A DNA stretch of 64,000 nucleotides from Streptomyces qinglanensis (GCF_900111245.1 NZ_FOGO01000020.1:62001-126000); one strand, 5' to 3'. Numbered from the stretch's first letter, positions 10,755-20,551 are shown. The notes: a model not told the origin generated them from the sequence alone. Numbers and translations are program-made.

Positions 10755-12689
10755 TCACTCCGGGGGTCCACCCGCCAGTGCCGCCAGCACCCCTTCCCCG
10801 TACGTCGCCAGCTTCTTCTCCCCGACACCGGTGATCTCGCCGAGTTCGCCCAGGGTTCCGGGACGCCGCACCGCGATCTCGCGCAGGGTCGCGTCGTGGA
10901 AGACCACGTAGGCGGGAACGCCCTGCTCCCGCGCCTGCTCGGCCCGCCAGCCGCGGAGGGTCTCGAACAGCGGTACGGCCTCCTCGGGCAGCTCGGCGGC
11001 CACCGCCGCCCTGCCGGAGGAGCCGCCGCCCGACCGGCTCCCGGCGGACCCGGCCGCGCGGGACCGGGCCGGAGCCGGGTCCTTGCGCATCCGCACCTCC
11101 CGCTCGGCGCGCAGCACGGTGGCGCTCGCGTCGGTGAGCACCAGCGTGCCGTGCTCGCCCTCGATCTCCAGCAGGCCCTGGGCGATCAACTGCCGGATGA
11201 CGCTGCGCCACTCGCCCTCGGCCAGTTCGGTCCCGATGCCGAAGACCGACAGCCCGTCGTGGTCGAACTGGATGACCTTGGCCGTCCTGCGGCCCAGCAG
11301 GATGTCCACGAGCTGGCCGGAGCCGAACTTCTGGCCGCGCTCCCGCTTGAGCCGGACGACGGTGGAGAGCACCTTCTGCGCGGGTACCGTGCCGTCCCAC
11401 GACTCGGGCGGGGACAGGCAGGTGTCGCAGTTGCCGCAGGAGAGCTCGGCGGCGCCCTCGGCCGGCTCCTGGCCGAAGTAGGCGAGGAGCTGACCGCGCC
11501 GGCAGCGGACCGTCTCGCACAGCGAGAGCATCGCGTCCAGATGCGACCGCGCCCGGCGCTGGAAGGCCGGATCACCCTCGCCGCTCTCGATCAGCTTGCG
11601 CTGCTGGACGACGTCCTGGAGGCCGTAGGCGAGCCAGGCGTGCGAGGGCTGACCGTCGCGCCCGGCCCGGCCCGTCTCCTGGTAGTAGCCCTCGACCGAC
11701 TTGGGCAGATCAAGGTGCGCGACGAACCGCACGTCGGGCTTGTCGATCCCCATGCCGAAGGCGATCGTGGCCACCACGACCAGTCCGTCCTCCCGCAGGA
11801 AGCGGGCCTGGTGCGCGGCGCGGGTGCCCGCGTCCAGCCCGGCGTGGTAGGGAACCGCCTCGACGCCGTTCGCGCACAGGAACTCGGCAGTGCGCTCGAC
11901 CGCGTTCCGCGACAGGCAGTAGACGATGCCCGCGTCGCCTTCGTGCTCCTCCTTGAGGAAGCGCAGGAGCTGCTTCCTGGGGTCGCGCTTGGGAACGATG
12001 CGGTACTGGATGTTGGGCCGGTCGAAGCTGGCGACGAAGTCGCGCGCCGCGGGAAGCCCGAGCCGCTGGACGATCTCCTGGTGGGTGGCGCGGGTGGCGG
12101 TGGCGGTCAGCGCGATGCGCGGCACGTCGGGCCAGCGCTCACCGAGCATCGACAGATTCAGATAGTCGGGCCGGAAGTCGTGACCCCATTGGGCGACGCA
12201 GTGCGCTTCGTCGATCGCGAAGACCGACACCTCGGCGCGCTCCAGCAGCGCCGTCGTGGTCTCCAGCCGCAGCCGCTCGGGGGCGATGTAGAGCAGGTCG
12301 AGCTCACCTGCCAGAAACTCGGCCTCCACCACCCGGCGCTGGTCGAGGTCGAGCGTGGAGTTGAGGAACCCGGCGCGGACGCCCAGCGCCTTCAGCGCGT
12401 CCACCTGGTCCTGCATCAGGGCGATGAGCGGCGAGATCACCACACCCGTACCCCGTCTGACCAGGGCCGGGATCTGGTAGCACAGGGACTTGCCGCCGCC
12501 GGTCGGCATCAGCACCACCGCGTCGCCACCCGCGACGACGTGGTCGATGACGGCTTCCTGCTGTCCGCGGAAGGCGTCGTAGCCGAAGACCTTGCGCAGC
12601 ACCCGCAGCGCTGCCGTCTCGGACGTCCCACCCGGCCTCTCGGCACTCTCCTGAAGCATGCCCGCCACGATAAGCCGGACGGCTGACAT
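10755..12689 (-). CDS. recQ: ATP-dependent DNA helicase RecQ
   Basis: 3'-5' helicase for recombination repair and fork restart (644 residues from the first ATG). Domains in order: helicase core with Walker A MPTGGGKSL near 60, DEAH as AIDEAHCVAQWGHDFR near 164 and motif VI QETGRAGRDGQ near 335; RecQ-Ct with a zinc site (CRRGQ..., then CGNCDTC near 422); winged helix; a low-complexity Arg/Ser/Gly linker around 535-555; and a C-terminal HRDC domain (YVVFHDATLREIA, GVGEKK). Start choice is open: the ATG at 12659 (MLQESAERPGG) fits family length as well as the ATG at 12689. Convergent with fahA. Confidence 0.93.
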   Translation of the reverse strand: MSAVRLIVAGMLQESAERPGGTSETAALRVLRKVFGYDAFRGQQEAVIDHVVAGGDAVVLMPTGGGKSLCYQIPALVRRGTGVVISPLIALMQDQVDALKALGVRAGFLNSTLDLDQRRVVEAEFLAGELDLLYIAPERLRLETTTALLERAEVSVFAIDEAHCVAQWGHDFRPDYLNLSMLGERWPDVPRIALTATATRATHQEIVQRLGLPAARDFVASFDRPNIQYRIVPKRDPRKQLLRFLKEEHEGDAGIVYCLSRNAVERTAEFLCANGVEAVPYHAGLDAGTRAAHQARFLREDGLVVVATIAFGMGIDKPDVRFVAHLDLPKSVEGYYQETGRAGRDGQPSHAWLAYGLQDVVQQRKLIESGEGDPAFQRRARSHLDAMLSLCETVRCRRGQLLAYFGQEPAEGAAELSCGNCDTCLSPPESWDGTVPAQKVLSTVVRLKRERGQKFGSGQLVDILLGRRTAKVIQFDHDGLSVFGIGTELAEGEWRSVIRQLIAQGLLEIEGEHGTLVLTDASATVLRAEREVRMRKDPAPARSRAAGSAGSRSGGGSSGRAAVAAELPEEAVPLFETLRGWRAEQAREQGVPAYVVFHDATLREIAVRRPGTLGELGEITGVGEKKLATYGEGVLAALAGGPPE

Positions 12690-12842
12690 CCGGTGCCGAC
12701 TCCGGGAGAGAGCCCCTGCGCGTGATTGTCGTGCTCACGCAAAAAGGTCGACGGCTCCGCCCCGGACACCGGGCGCTCCGGGCGCCGCGCCCGTGCTCCG
12801 GCGGCCCCGGACCGCGCGGAGCACCCCCGAGGGACCGTCTCC

Positions 12843-13226
12843 TCAGGGATCGCGCGGCGAGAGCAGATGCACCGACTCCTGCTCGCGGGGATCGGTACGG
12901 GCCACCACCACGGTCACCGGCTCCTCGCCCGTGACCGGCATGTGCGGCATGTTGGCGGGCACGTAGACCATGTCACCCGGATGGAGGGTGTCGCGGTGCG
13001 AGAGGTCCTCCCCGTGCCAGATCTCGTGCGCACCGCTGACGACGTATATGGCCGACTCGTGACCGGCGTGCAGATGGGGCTCCCCGCGGGAGTTGGCCGG
13101 GATGTGCAGGACGTGCAGACACAGTCCCTTGGCCCCCACCGATTCGGCCGACACCCCCTCGGTGAAGACGCCGCCCTGCTTCCCCTCGTAACCGCCGTTC
13201 TCCCGGCGGAGAATCACACAACCCAT
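12843..13226 (-). CDS. Small cupin-domain protein
   Basis: Single-domain cupin of 127 residues. The core holds the two cupin motifs: EPHLHAGHESAIYVVSG near residue 50 (metal-binding His and Glu) and PGDMVYVPANMPHMP near 83. One-domain cupins of this kind range from isomerases to dioxygenases and small-molecule sensors; the substrate cannot be told. The ATG at 13226 (MGCVILRRENGGYEGKQGG) is chosen because the homologous fold begins there; the longer open frame upstream is Arg/Ala-rich and crosses the nuo terminator. It stands alone between recQ and the end of the nuo operon. Confidence 0.8.
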   Translation of the reverse strand: MGCVILRRENGGYEGKQGGVFTEGVSAESVGAKGLCLHVLHIPANSRGEPHLHAGHESAIYVVSGAHEIWHGEDLSHRDTLHPGDMVYVPANMPHMPVTGEEPVTVVVARTDPREQESVHLLSPRDP

Positions 13227-13281
13227 GACTGGAATTCCTACCGTTTCAGCGCGCTTGTTGTCACCGACAACCCCACAAGAA

Positions 13282-13315
13282 GCCGCCAGAGGCCCGGTCG
13301 CGGGTCTCTGGCGGC
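13282..13315 (-). terminator. Terminator of the nuo operon
   Basis: A 15-bp stem (13282-13296 with 13301-13315, one G-U pair) with loop GTCG, 84 bp beyond the nuoN stop on the minus strand. It is the strongest hairpin after the 14-gene operon. Confidence 0.75.
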
Positions 13316-13398
13316 ATCTCCCCGGTCGGCTCCTAGGACCGGCGGCTACGTCGTGGAACAGCGGGCCGTACGGGGCCGCCGCGCGGTCGCTCCCCGCG

Positions 13399-15087
13399 TC
13401 ACCGCACGAACACCCCCGCCTGCCCCGCCAGATCCAGGAAGTACTGCGGCGCCACGCCCAGCACCACCGTGACCACGACACCGAGTGCGATCGCCGAGGT
13501 CGTCATGGCACTCGGCACCGCCACACTCGGCCCGTCGGCCCGCGGCTCGCTGAAGAACATCAGCACGATGACCCGCAGATAGAAGAAGGCCGCGATGGCC
13601 GAGGCGATCACACCGACCACGACCAGCGCACCCGCGCCCCCCTCGGCCGCCGCCTTGAACACCGCGAACTTCCCCGCGAACCCGGAGGTGAGCGGAATGC
13701 CCGCGAACGCCAGCAGGAAGACCGCGAAGACCGCGGCCAGCAGCGGGGAGCGCCGCCCCAGCCCCGCCCACTTGGACAGGTGCGTCGCCTCGCCACCCGC
13801 GTCCCGCACCAGCGTGACCACCGCGAAGGCGCCCAGCGTCACGAAGGAGTAGGCGGCCAGGTAGAACAGCACCGAGGAGATGCCGTCCTCCGAGGTGGCG
13901 ATGACGCCGGCCAGCAGGAAGCCCGCGTGCGCGATCGAGGAGTAGGCCAGCAGCCGCTTGATGTCCGTCTGGGTGATGGCGACCACGGCACCGCCGAGCA
14001 TGGTCAGGATCGCCACGCCCCACATCACCGGCCGCCAGTCCCAGCGCAGCCCCGGCAGCACCACGTACAGCAGCCGCAGCAGCGCGCCGAACGCCGCCAC
14101 CTTGGTGGCCGCCGCCATGAAACCGGTCACCGGCGTCGGCGCGCCCTGGTACACGTCCGGGGTCCACATGTGGAAGGGAACGGCACCGACCTTGAACAGC
14201 AGGCCCATCACCACCAGCGCACTGCCGATCAGCAGCAGCGCGTCGTTGCCCGTGGTGTCGGCCAGCACCGGGTCGGTGACCGCGTCGGTCCCGGCCACCA
14301 CGCGGGCGATGGAGGAGTAGTTGACGGTGCCCGCGTACCCGTACAGCAGCGCGGTGCCGAACAGCAGGAACGCCGAGGAGAACGCACCCAGCAGGAAGTA
14401 CTTGACCGCCGCCTCCTGGGACAGCAGCCGCCTGCGGCGGGCCAGCGCGCACAGCAGGTACAGCGGGAGGGAGAAGACCTCCAGCGCGATGAAGAGGGTC
14501 AGCAGATCGTTCGCCGCCGGGAACAGCAGCATGCCGCCGACCGCGAACATCAGCAGCGGGAAGACCTCGGTGGTCGTCCAGCCCGCCTTGACCGCCTGCT
14601 GCTCCCCCTCACCGCCGGGCACCGAGGCGGGCTGCGCCGCGAAGGAGTCCACCCGGCTGCCGTGCGCGGCCGGCTCCAGCCTGCGCTCGGCGAAGGTGAA
14701 GACACCCACGATCCCGACCAGGAGCAGCGTGCCCTGCAGGAAGAGCGCAGGGCCGTCGACGGCCAGCGCGCCCATCCCGGCGATCTGCGCCTTCGTGGTG
14801 GCCGCACCGCTCGCCGCCAGCCCGATGACGGCGGCGAACGCGGCGGCCAGTCCGGCCAGCGCGACGAACAACTGGGCGCTGTAGCGGGCCCGGCGCGGCG
14901 CGAACGCGTCGATCAGGACGCCGAGGGCGGCCGCGCCCAGGACGATCAGCACCGGGGAGAGCTTGCCGTACTCGATGCTCGGGGCCTGCAGCGTGTCGCC
15001 CGCGCCCGCCGCGACCGTCCACAGGCTGGGGACACCGGACGCCGCGGACGCACCGCCCGCCGACGCCGCGTCTGTCATACCGATCAC
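13399..15087 (-). CDS. nuoN: NADH-quinone oxidoreductase subunit N
   Basis: Antiporter-like membrane subunit of complex I (562 residues), about 14 transmembrane helices, last gene of the operon. Typical parts: LLTLFIALEVFSLPLYLL near residue 190 with the conserved Glu, AVKYFLLGAFSSAFLLFG near 218, GLLFKVGAVPFHMWTPDVYQGAP near 285 with the key Lys and His, and DIKRLLAYSSIAHAGF near 365. The extra 40-residue hydrophilic stretch at about 135-165 (EPAAHGSRVDSF...) is longer than in E. coli and common in actinobacteria. The GTG start overlaps the nuoM stop (GTGA); an internal ATG at 15078 is an alternative. Confidence 0.96.
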   Translation of the reverse strand: MIGMTDAASAGGASAASGVPSLWTVAAGAGDTLQAPSIEYGKLSPVLIVLGAAALGVLIDAFAPRRARYSAQLFVALAGLAAAFAAVIGLAASGAATTKAQIAGMGALAVDGPALFLQGTLLLVGIVGVFTFAERRLEPAAHGSRVDSFAAQPASVPGGEGEQQAVKAGWTTTEVFPLLMFAVGGMLLFPAANDLLTLFIALEVFSLPLYLLCALARRRRLLSQEAAVKYFLLGAFSSAFLLFGTALLYGYAGTVNYSSIARVVAGTDAVTDPVLADTTGNDALLLIGSALVVMGLLFKVGAVPFHMWTPDVYQGAPTPVTGFMAAATKVAAFGALLRLLYVVLPGLRWDWRPVMWGVAILTMLGGAVVAITQTDIKRLLAYSSIAHAGFLLAGVIATSEDGISSVLFYLAAYSFVTLGAFAVVTLVRDAGGEATHLSKWAGLGRRSPLLAAVFAVFLLAFAGIPLTSGFAGKFAVFKAAAEGGAGALVVVGVIASAIAAFFYLRVIVLMFFSEPRADGPSVAVPSAMTTSAIALGVVVTVVLGVAPQYFLDLAGQAGVFVR

Positions 15088-16742
15088 TCGTGGTCACCTC
15101 CGCCGTGTCCGGCCGGCTTGTAGTCGAACCACGCCGAGGGATCAGTGTGGTCGGCCACGGGATGCTGCGGCTCGGGGTCCTTCTTCTGTACATCCGAGAG
15201 GGTGTGCTCCACCGCGGGGTTGACGATCTCGGTGAGCGGTTTGGGGAAGACACCGAGGAAGAGCAGCAGCGCGACCAGCGGCGCCACCACGGCCAGCTCC
15301 CGCACCTTCAGGTCCGGCATCTTCTCGATCTCGGGTTTGCGCACCGGGCCGGTCATGGTGCGCTGGTAGAGCACCAGCACGTACAGCGCGGCCAGGACGA
15401 TGCCCGCGGTGGCGACGATCCCCGCCACCGGGTAGCGGCTGAAGGTGCCCACCAGGACCAGGAACTCGCTGACGAACGGCGCCAGACCGGGCAGCGAGAG
15501 CGTCGCCAGCCCGCCCACCAGGAAGGTGCCGGCCAGCACCGGAGCGACCTTCTGCACTCCGCCGTAGTCCGCGATCAGGCGCGAGCCGCGGCGCGAGATG
15601 AGGAACCCGGCGACCAGCATCAGCGCGGCCGTCGAGATGCCGTGGAAGACCATGTAGAGCGTGGCGCCGCCCTGGCCCTGGCTGGTCATCGCGAAGACGC
15701 CCAGAATGATGAAGCCGAAGTGCGAGATGGAGGCGTAGGCGATCAGCCGCTTCATGTCCCGCTGTCCGACCGCCAGCAGCGCCCCGTACAGCACACTCAC
15801 CAGCGCCAGGCCGAGCACCACCGGGGTGGCCCACTCGCTGGCGTTCGGGAACAGGCCCAGGCAGAAACGGAGCATCGCGAAGGTGCCGACCTTGTCGACG
15901 ACGGCGGTGATGAGCACCGCGACCGGGGCCGTGGCCTCGCCCATCGCGTTCGGCAGCCAGGTGTGCAGCGGCCACAGCGGGGCCTTGATGGCGAACGCCG
16001 CGAAGAAGCCGAGGAACAGCAGCCGCTCGGTCGTCGTCGAGATCGTCAGATCGCCGCTGGCCCGCGCCTTCAGCAGTTCCGGCAGCGAGAAGGTGCCCTC
16101 GCCCAGGCTGTCCGCGCTGACGACGAACAGCCCGATGACGGCGGCCAGCATCACCAGCCCGCCCGCCAGGTTGTAGAGCAGGAACTTCACCGCCGCGTAC
16201 GAGCGCTGCTTGGCGCCCTCCTCCTCACCGGCCGCGTGTGCCCGGTCCCCGAAGCCGCCGATGAGGAAGTACATCGGGATGAGCATCGCTTCGAAGAAGA
16301 TGTAGAAGAGGAAGACGTCGGTGGCCGCGAACGAGACCAGCACCATCGCCTCGACGGCGAGGATCAGCGCGAAGAAGCCCTGAGTGGGCCGCCAGCGGCT
16401 GTTCTCCCGCTCCTCGACCTGGTCGGCGTCGTGCCAGCCGGCGCCGATGACGAACGGGACCAGCAGCGCCGTCAGCGCCATCAGCGCGGCGCCGATCCCG
16501 TCGACGCCCAGTTCGTAGCGGACCCCGAAGTCGGAGATCCAGGCGTGCGACTCGGTCAGTTGGTAGCGGGCGCCGCCCGGGTCGAAGCGGGCCAGCACCA
16601 CGCCCGAGAGCACCAGCGTGGCCAGCGAGACGGCCAGCGCCAGCCACTTGGCGGCGGTGCGCCGGGCCGCCGGAACGGCCGCCGTGGCGACGGCCCCGAC
16701 GGCGGGCAGCGCTGCCGTGACCGTCAGCAGGGGAAATGACAT
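15084..16742 (-). CDS. nuoM: NADH-quinone oxidoreductase subunit M
   Basis: Antiporter-like membrane subunit of complex I (552 residues), about 14 transmembrane helices. The conserved Glu is in FYIFFEAMLIPMYFLIGGFG near residue 148, and the Lys/His channel residues in AIKAPLWPLHTWLPNAMGEA near 254; DMKRLIAYASISHFGF near 328 is also diagnostic. The C-terminus has a hydrophilic tail of about 50 residues (PQHPVADHTDPSAW...). The start lies 3 bp after the nuoL stop, and the stop overlaps the nuoN start. Confidence 0.96.
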   Translation of the reverse strand: MSFPLLTVTAALPAVGAVATAAVPAARRTAAKWLALAVSLATLVLSGVVLARFDPGGARYQLTESHAWISDFGVRYELGVDGIGAALMALTALLVPFVIGAGWHDADQVEERENSRWRPTQGFFALILAVEAMVLVSFAATDVFLFYIFFEAMLIPMYFLIGGFGDRAHAAGEEEGAKQRSYAAVKFLLYNLAGGLVMLAAVIGLFVVSADSLGEGTFSLPELLKARASGDLTISTTTERLLFLGFFAAFAIKAPLWPLHTWLPNAMGEATAPVAVLITAVVDKVGTFAMLRFCLGLFPNASEWATPVVLGLALVSVLYGALLAVGQRDMKRLIAYASISHFGFIILGVFAMTSQGQGGATLYMVFHGISTAALMLVAGFLISRRGSRLIADYGGVQKVAPVLAGTFLVGGLATLSLPGLAPFVSEFLVLVGTFSRYPVAGIVATAGIVLAALYVLVLYQRTMTGPVRKPEIEKMPDLKVRELAVVAPLVALLLFLGVFPKPLTEIVNPAVEHTLSDVQKKDPEPQHPVADHTDPSAWFDYKPAGHGGGDHE

Positions 16743-16745
16743 AAC

Positions 16746-18641
16746 TCAGACCGCCCTCATCAGCAGGGTCGCGGCGATCAGCACAGCCGCGCCGCCGAAC
16801 ATCGAGACCGCGTAGGAGCGGGCGAACCCGTTCTGGAGCCGCCGCAGCCGTCCGGAGAGACCGCCGAAGCCGGCGGCCGTGCCGTTGACGGCGCCGTCGA
16901 CGACCTTGTTGTCGACGTAGACCAGGCTGCGGGTCAGATGCGTACCGCCGCTGACCAGCACCACGTGGTTGAAGTCGTCCTGCAGCAGGTCCCGGCGGGC
17001 CGCACGGGTGAGCAGGCTGCCGCGCGGGGCGACCGCGGGGACCGGCTTGCGCCCGTACTGGAACCAGGCCACGCCCACGCCCAGGACGAGCGAGACGATC
17101 GTCGAGGCCGTCACCGCGGTGGCCGAGACCGGGGAGTGCCCGTGCTCGAACGCCGTCACCGGCTCCAGCCAGTCCACGAACGTGTCGCCCGCCTTGAAGA
17201 GACCGCCCGCGAAGACGGAGCCGAAGGCCAGCACGATCATCGGGATCGTCATGATCTTCGGGGACTCGTGCGGGTGCGGCTCGCGGCCCTCGGCGTCCGG
17301 CTGCCAGCGCTTCTCGCCGAAGAAGGTCATCAGCATCACGCGCGTCATGTAGTACGCGGTGAGCGCCGCGCCCAGCAGGGTGACCGCGCCCAGGATCCAG
17401 CCCTCGGTGCCGCCCTTGCCGAACGCGGCCTCGATGATCTGGTCCTTGGAGAAGAACCCGGACAGGCCCGGGAAGCCGATGATGGCCAGATAGCCCAGCC
17501 CGAACGTCACGAAGGTGACCGGCATGTGCGTGCGCAGTCCGCCGTAGCGCCGCATGTCGACCTCGTCGTTCATGCCGTGCATCACCGAACCGGCCCCGAG
17601 GAACAGCCCGGCCTTGAAGAAGCCGTGGGTGACCAGGTGCATGATGGCGAACGCGTAGCCGATCGGCCCCAGCCCGGCGGCCAGGATCATGTAGCCGATC
17701 TGCGACATGGTCGAGCCGGCCAGCGCCTTCTTGATGTCGTCCTTCGCGCAACCGACGATCGCACCGAAGAGCAGCGTGACGCCGCCGACGACGACCACCA
17801 CGAGTTGCGCGTCCGGGGCGCCGTTGAAGATCGCGCCGGACCGGGTGATCAGGTAGACGCCGGCGGTCACCATCGTCGCCGCGTGGATGAGCGCCGAGAC
17901 CGGGGTCGGGCCCTCCATCGCGTCGCCCAGCCAGGACTGGAGCGGCACCTGCGCGGACTTGCCGCAGGCCGCCAGCAGCAGCATCAGCCCGATCGCGGTG
18001 AGCGTGCCCTCGCCCGCCTCCCCGGTGGAGGAGAGGACCGGCGCGAAGGCGAAGCTGCCGAAGGTGGTGAACATCAGGAAGATCGCGACGGCCAGCCCGG
18101 CGTCACCGACCCGGTTGACCAGGAACGCCTTCTTCGCCGCGGTGGCCGCGCTCGGCTTGTGCTGCCAGAACCCGATCAGCAGATACGAGGCGAGCCCCAC
18201 ACCCTCCCAGCCGACGTACAGCAGCAGGAAGTTGTCGGCCAGCACGAGCAGCAGCATCGCCGCCAGGAACAGGTTGAGGTAGCCGAAGAAGCGCCGCCGC
18301 CCCGGGTCGTGCTCCATGTAGCCGACCGAGTAGATGTGGATGAGCGTGCCCACGCCGGTGATCAGCAGGACGAACGTCATCGACAACTGGTCGAGCTGGA
18401 AGGCCACATCGGCCTGGAAGCCCTCCACCGGCACCCAGGAGAACAGCTTGCTGTGCATGGCCCGGTCCTCGGCGTCCTTCCCCAGCATGGAGAGGAACAG
18501 CGCCGCGCCGATCGCGAAGGAGGCGGCGGACAGCAGTGTGCCCAGCCAGTGCCCTCCGCGGTCCAGGCGCCGCCCGCCGCACAGCAGCACGGCGGCGCCG
18601 AGCAGGGGCACCCCGACGAGCAGTCCGATCATTGACTCCAC
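16746..18641 (-). CDS. nuoL: NADH-quinone oxidoreductase subunit L
   Basis: Largest antiporter-like subunit of complex I (631 residues), including the region that forms the long lateral helix along the membrane arm. Key blocks: NFLLLYVGWEGVGLASYLLIGFW near residue 140 (conserved Glu), AQVPLQSWLGDAMEGPTPVSALIHAATMVTAG near 235 (Lys and His), DDIKKALAGSTMSQIGYM near 305, HGFFKAGLFLGAGSVMHGM near 345. The C-terminal part from about 520 is the helix HL region and last helix. It starts 13 bp after nuoK. Alternative start ATG at residue 4. Confidence 0.96.
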   Translation of the reverse strand: MESMIGLLVGVPLLGAAVLLCGGRRLDRGGHWLGTLLSAASFAIGAALFLSMLGKDAEDRAMHSKLFSWVPVEGFQADVAFQLDQLSMTFVLLITGVGTLIHIYSVGYMEHDPGRRRFFGYLNLFLAAMLLLVLADNFLLLYVGWEGVGLASYLLIGFWQHKPSAATAAKKAFLVNRVGDAGLAVAIFLMFTTFGSFAFAPVLSSTGEAGEGTLTAIGLMLLLAACGKSAQVPLQSWLGDAMEGPTPVSALIHAATMVTAGVYLITRSGAIFNGAPDAQLVVVVVGGVTLLFGAIVGCAKDDIKKALAGSTMSQIGYMILAAGLGPIGYAFAIMHLVTHGFFKAGLFLGAGSVMHGMNDEVDMRRYGGLRTHMPVTFVTFGLGYLAIIGFPGLSGFFSKDQIIEAAFGKGGTEGWILGAVTLLGAALTAYYMTRVMLMTFFGEKRWQPDAEGREPHPHESPKIMTIPMIVLAFGSVFAGGLFKAGDTFVDWLEPVTAFEHGHSPVSATAVTASTIVSLVLGVGVAWFQYGRKPVPAVAPRGSLLTRAARRDLLQDDFNHVVLVSGGTHLTRSLVYVDNKVVDGAVNGTAAGFGGLSGRLRRLQNGFARSYAVSMFGGAAVLIAATLLMRAV

Positions 18642-18654
18642 TGGTTCGTACCCC

Positions 18655-18954
18655 TTACAGCTTCATGAGGCTGGCGTCGTCGACCGAGGCCGAGTGGCGG
18701 GCGCGGTAGAGCATGACGATGATCGCCAGGCCGACCACGACCTCGGCGGCGGCGACGACCATGACGAAGAACGCCATGATCTGGCCGTCGAGGTTGCCGT
18801 GCATCCGGGAGAAGGCGACCAGCGTGAGGTTGGCGGCGTTCAGCATCAGTTCGATGCACATGAACACCACGATGGCGTTGCGCCGGATGAGGACTCCGGC
18901 GGCGCCGATGGTGAACAGCAGCGCCGCGAGATAGACGTAGTTGATCGGGCTCAC
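18655..18954 (-). CDS. nuoK: NADH-quinone oxidoreductase subunit K
   Basis: Small membrane subunit of complex I (99 residues, three transmembrane helices). The two conserved Glu residues of the proton path are in VFMCIELMLNAANL near residue 35 and MVVAAAEVVVGLAI near 70. The GTG start overlaps the nuoJ stop (GTGA). Length equals that of E. coli NuoK, so unlike NuoH, NuoI and NuoJ it has no actinobacterial tail. Confidence 0.96.
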   Translation of the reverse strand: MSPINYVYLAALLFTIGAAGVLIRRNAIVVFMCIELMLNAANLTLVAFSRMHGNLDGQIMAFFVMVVAAAEVVVGLAIIVMLYRARHSASVDDASLMKL

Positions 18955-19883
18955 TTGGCGGCCTCCTCGCGCTCGGTCCCGGCCGCGTCCTCGGGCTCGG
19001 ACGGCTGCCCGTTCCGGGCGGCTTCCTCCTCGCCCGCCGTCTCCCGTTCCAGGGCGCGCTCGCCCGGGTCCTTGGGGCCGGGGTAGGTGGGGCGGCCCTG
19101 GTACTCGGCGGTGCGCTGCTCGATGGCGGCGAGCCGGGCCAACTGCTCGGAGCTGACCTCGCGGATCTGACCGCGGCTGCGCAGGGTGGGGCTGACGCTG
19201 AGCTCGGCGGGCGAGCCGTCGGGCAGCAGCGCGGGGCGGTCGACCGCGTTGTGCCGGGCGTACACACCGGGCGCGGGCAGCGGCGGCAGTTGGGTGCCGC
19301 CGCGCACCCGCTCGATGGCCTGCTCGCGCTGGGACTTGTTCTTCTCCACGCGCTCCCGGTGGGTGAGCAGCGTGGCACCGACCGCGGCGACGGTCAGCAG
19401 CGCCCCGACGACCTCGAAGGCGACCACGTACTTGGTGAACAGCAGCGAGGCCAGCGCCGGGACGTTGCCCTGCGCGTTCGCCGCCGCCAGGCCGTTGAAG
19501 CCGCCGACCGAGACCTGCCCGATCCCGACGATCAGCAGCGTGCCGAGCCCCAGTCCGCAGAGGGCCGCCATCCAGCGCTGGCCCTTGAGCGTCTCCTTGA
19601 GGGAGTCGGCGGCGCTGACGCCGACGAGCATCAGGACGAACAGGAACAGCATCATGACCGCGCCGGTGTAGACGACGATCTGCACGACACCCAGGAAATA
19701 GGCGCCGTTGGCGAGGTAGAACAGCGCCAGAATGATCATGGTGCCGGCCAGGCAGAGCGCACTGTGCACGGCCCGGCGCAGCAGCACGGTGCCGAGTCCC
19801 CCCAGCACGGCGACCGTGCCCAGCACCCAGAACTGGACGGCCTCGCCGGTGGAGGTGGCGGCGGTGGCGGCGAGCGCGGTCAT
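18951..19883 (-). CDS. nuoJ: NADH-quinone oxidoreductase subunit J
   Basis: Membrane subunit of complex I (310 residues). Five transmembrane helices lie in the first 185 residues, with YLANGAYFLGVVQIVVYTGAVMMLFLFVLML near 55-85 holding the pi-bulge helix. From about residue 185 a charged, Pro/Glu-rich cytoplasmic tail of some 120 residues follows (RERVEKNKSQREQAIERV ... EEEAARNGQPSEPEDAAG), absent from the 184-residue E. coli protein. The ATG at 19883 overlaps the nuoI stop (ATGA); the longer upstream frame runs through nuoI and is not real. Confidence 0.95.
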   Translation of the reverse strand: MTALAATAATSTGEAVQFWVLGTVAVLGGLGTVLLRRAVHSALCLAGTMIILALFYLANGAYFLGVVQIVVYTGAVMMLFLFVLMLVGVSAADSLKETLKGQRWMAALCGLGLGTLLIVGIGQVSVGGFNGLAAANAQGNVPALASLLFTKYVVAFEVVGALLTVAAVGATLLTHRERVEKNKSQREQAIERVRGGTQLPPLPAPGVYARHNAVDRPALLPDGSPAELSVSPTLRSRGQIREVSSEQLARLAAIEQRTAEYQGRPTYPGPKDPGERALERETAGEEEAARNGQPSEPEDAAGTEREEAAK

Positions 19884-20551
19884 CGTTCGCCCTCCCCGCT
19901 GGCGGTCACGGTGCCGCCGGTCTGCTCGCCGAGCGGCGCCGCGTCGAAGGTGGCGTCCCCGGCGGCGGCCGGTTCGTCGGCCCCGAAGGTGTCGGCGGAC
20001 TCCTGCGGCACCCCGGTGTCGGTGACGGTCTGCCGCACGGTCCCGGGCGCCGCCTCGGTGACCAGTCCGCGGTAGTAGTCCTTCTCCGTCGTGCCGGGGT
20101 GGATGGCGTGCGGCGAGTCGACCATGCCGTCCTCCAGACCGGCGAGCAGCTCCTCCTTGGTGTAGATGAGGGACTCGCGGCTGTCGTCGGCCAGTTCGTA
20201 CTCGTTCGTCATGGTCAGCGCCCGGGTGGGGCACGCCTCGACGCACAGGCCGCACAGGATGCAGCGCAGATAGTTGATCTGGTAGACGCGGCCGTAGCGC
20301 TCACCGGGCGAGTAGCGCTCCTCGTCGGTGTTGTCGGCCCCCTCGACGTAGATCGCGTCGGCGGGACAGGCCCAGGCGCACAGTTCGCAGCCGACGCACT
20401 TCTCCAGCCCGTCCGGATGCCGGTTGAGCTGGTGGCGGCCGTGGAAGCGGGGCGCCGTGGGCTTCTTGTACTCGGGGTACTGCTCGGTCAGCCGCTTCTT
20501 GAACATGTCCGTGAAGGTCACGCCGAAGCCGGCCACGGGGTTCTCAGGCAC
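19880..20551 (-). CDS. nuoI: NADH-quinone oxidoreductase subunit I
   Basis: Peripheral-arm ferredoxin-like subunit carrying two [4Fe-4S] clusters (N6a, N6b) next to the quinone site (223 residues). The two motifs are CVGCELCAWACP near residue 53 and CILCGLCVEACP near 98. The last 70 residues (GVPQESADTFGADEPAAAGD...) are a low-complexity tail not found in E. coli NuoI. The GTG start at 20551 (PENPVAGFGVTF) overlaps the nuoH stop by 8 bp and has AAGGGGG upstream; the longer frame runs back into nuoH. Confidence 0.95.
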   Translation of the reverse strand: MPENPVAGFGVTFTDMFKKRLTEQYPEYKKPTAPRFHGRHQLNRHPDGLEKCVGCELCAWACPADAIYVEGADNTDEERYSPGERYGRVYQINYLRCILCGLCVEACPTRALTMTNEYELADDSRESLIYTKEELLAGLEDGMVDSPHAIHPGTTEKDYYRGLVTEAAPGTVRQTVTDTGVPQESADTFGADEPAAAGDATFDAAPLGEQTGGTVTASGEGER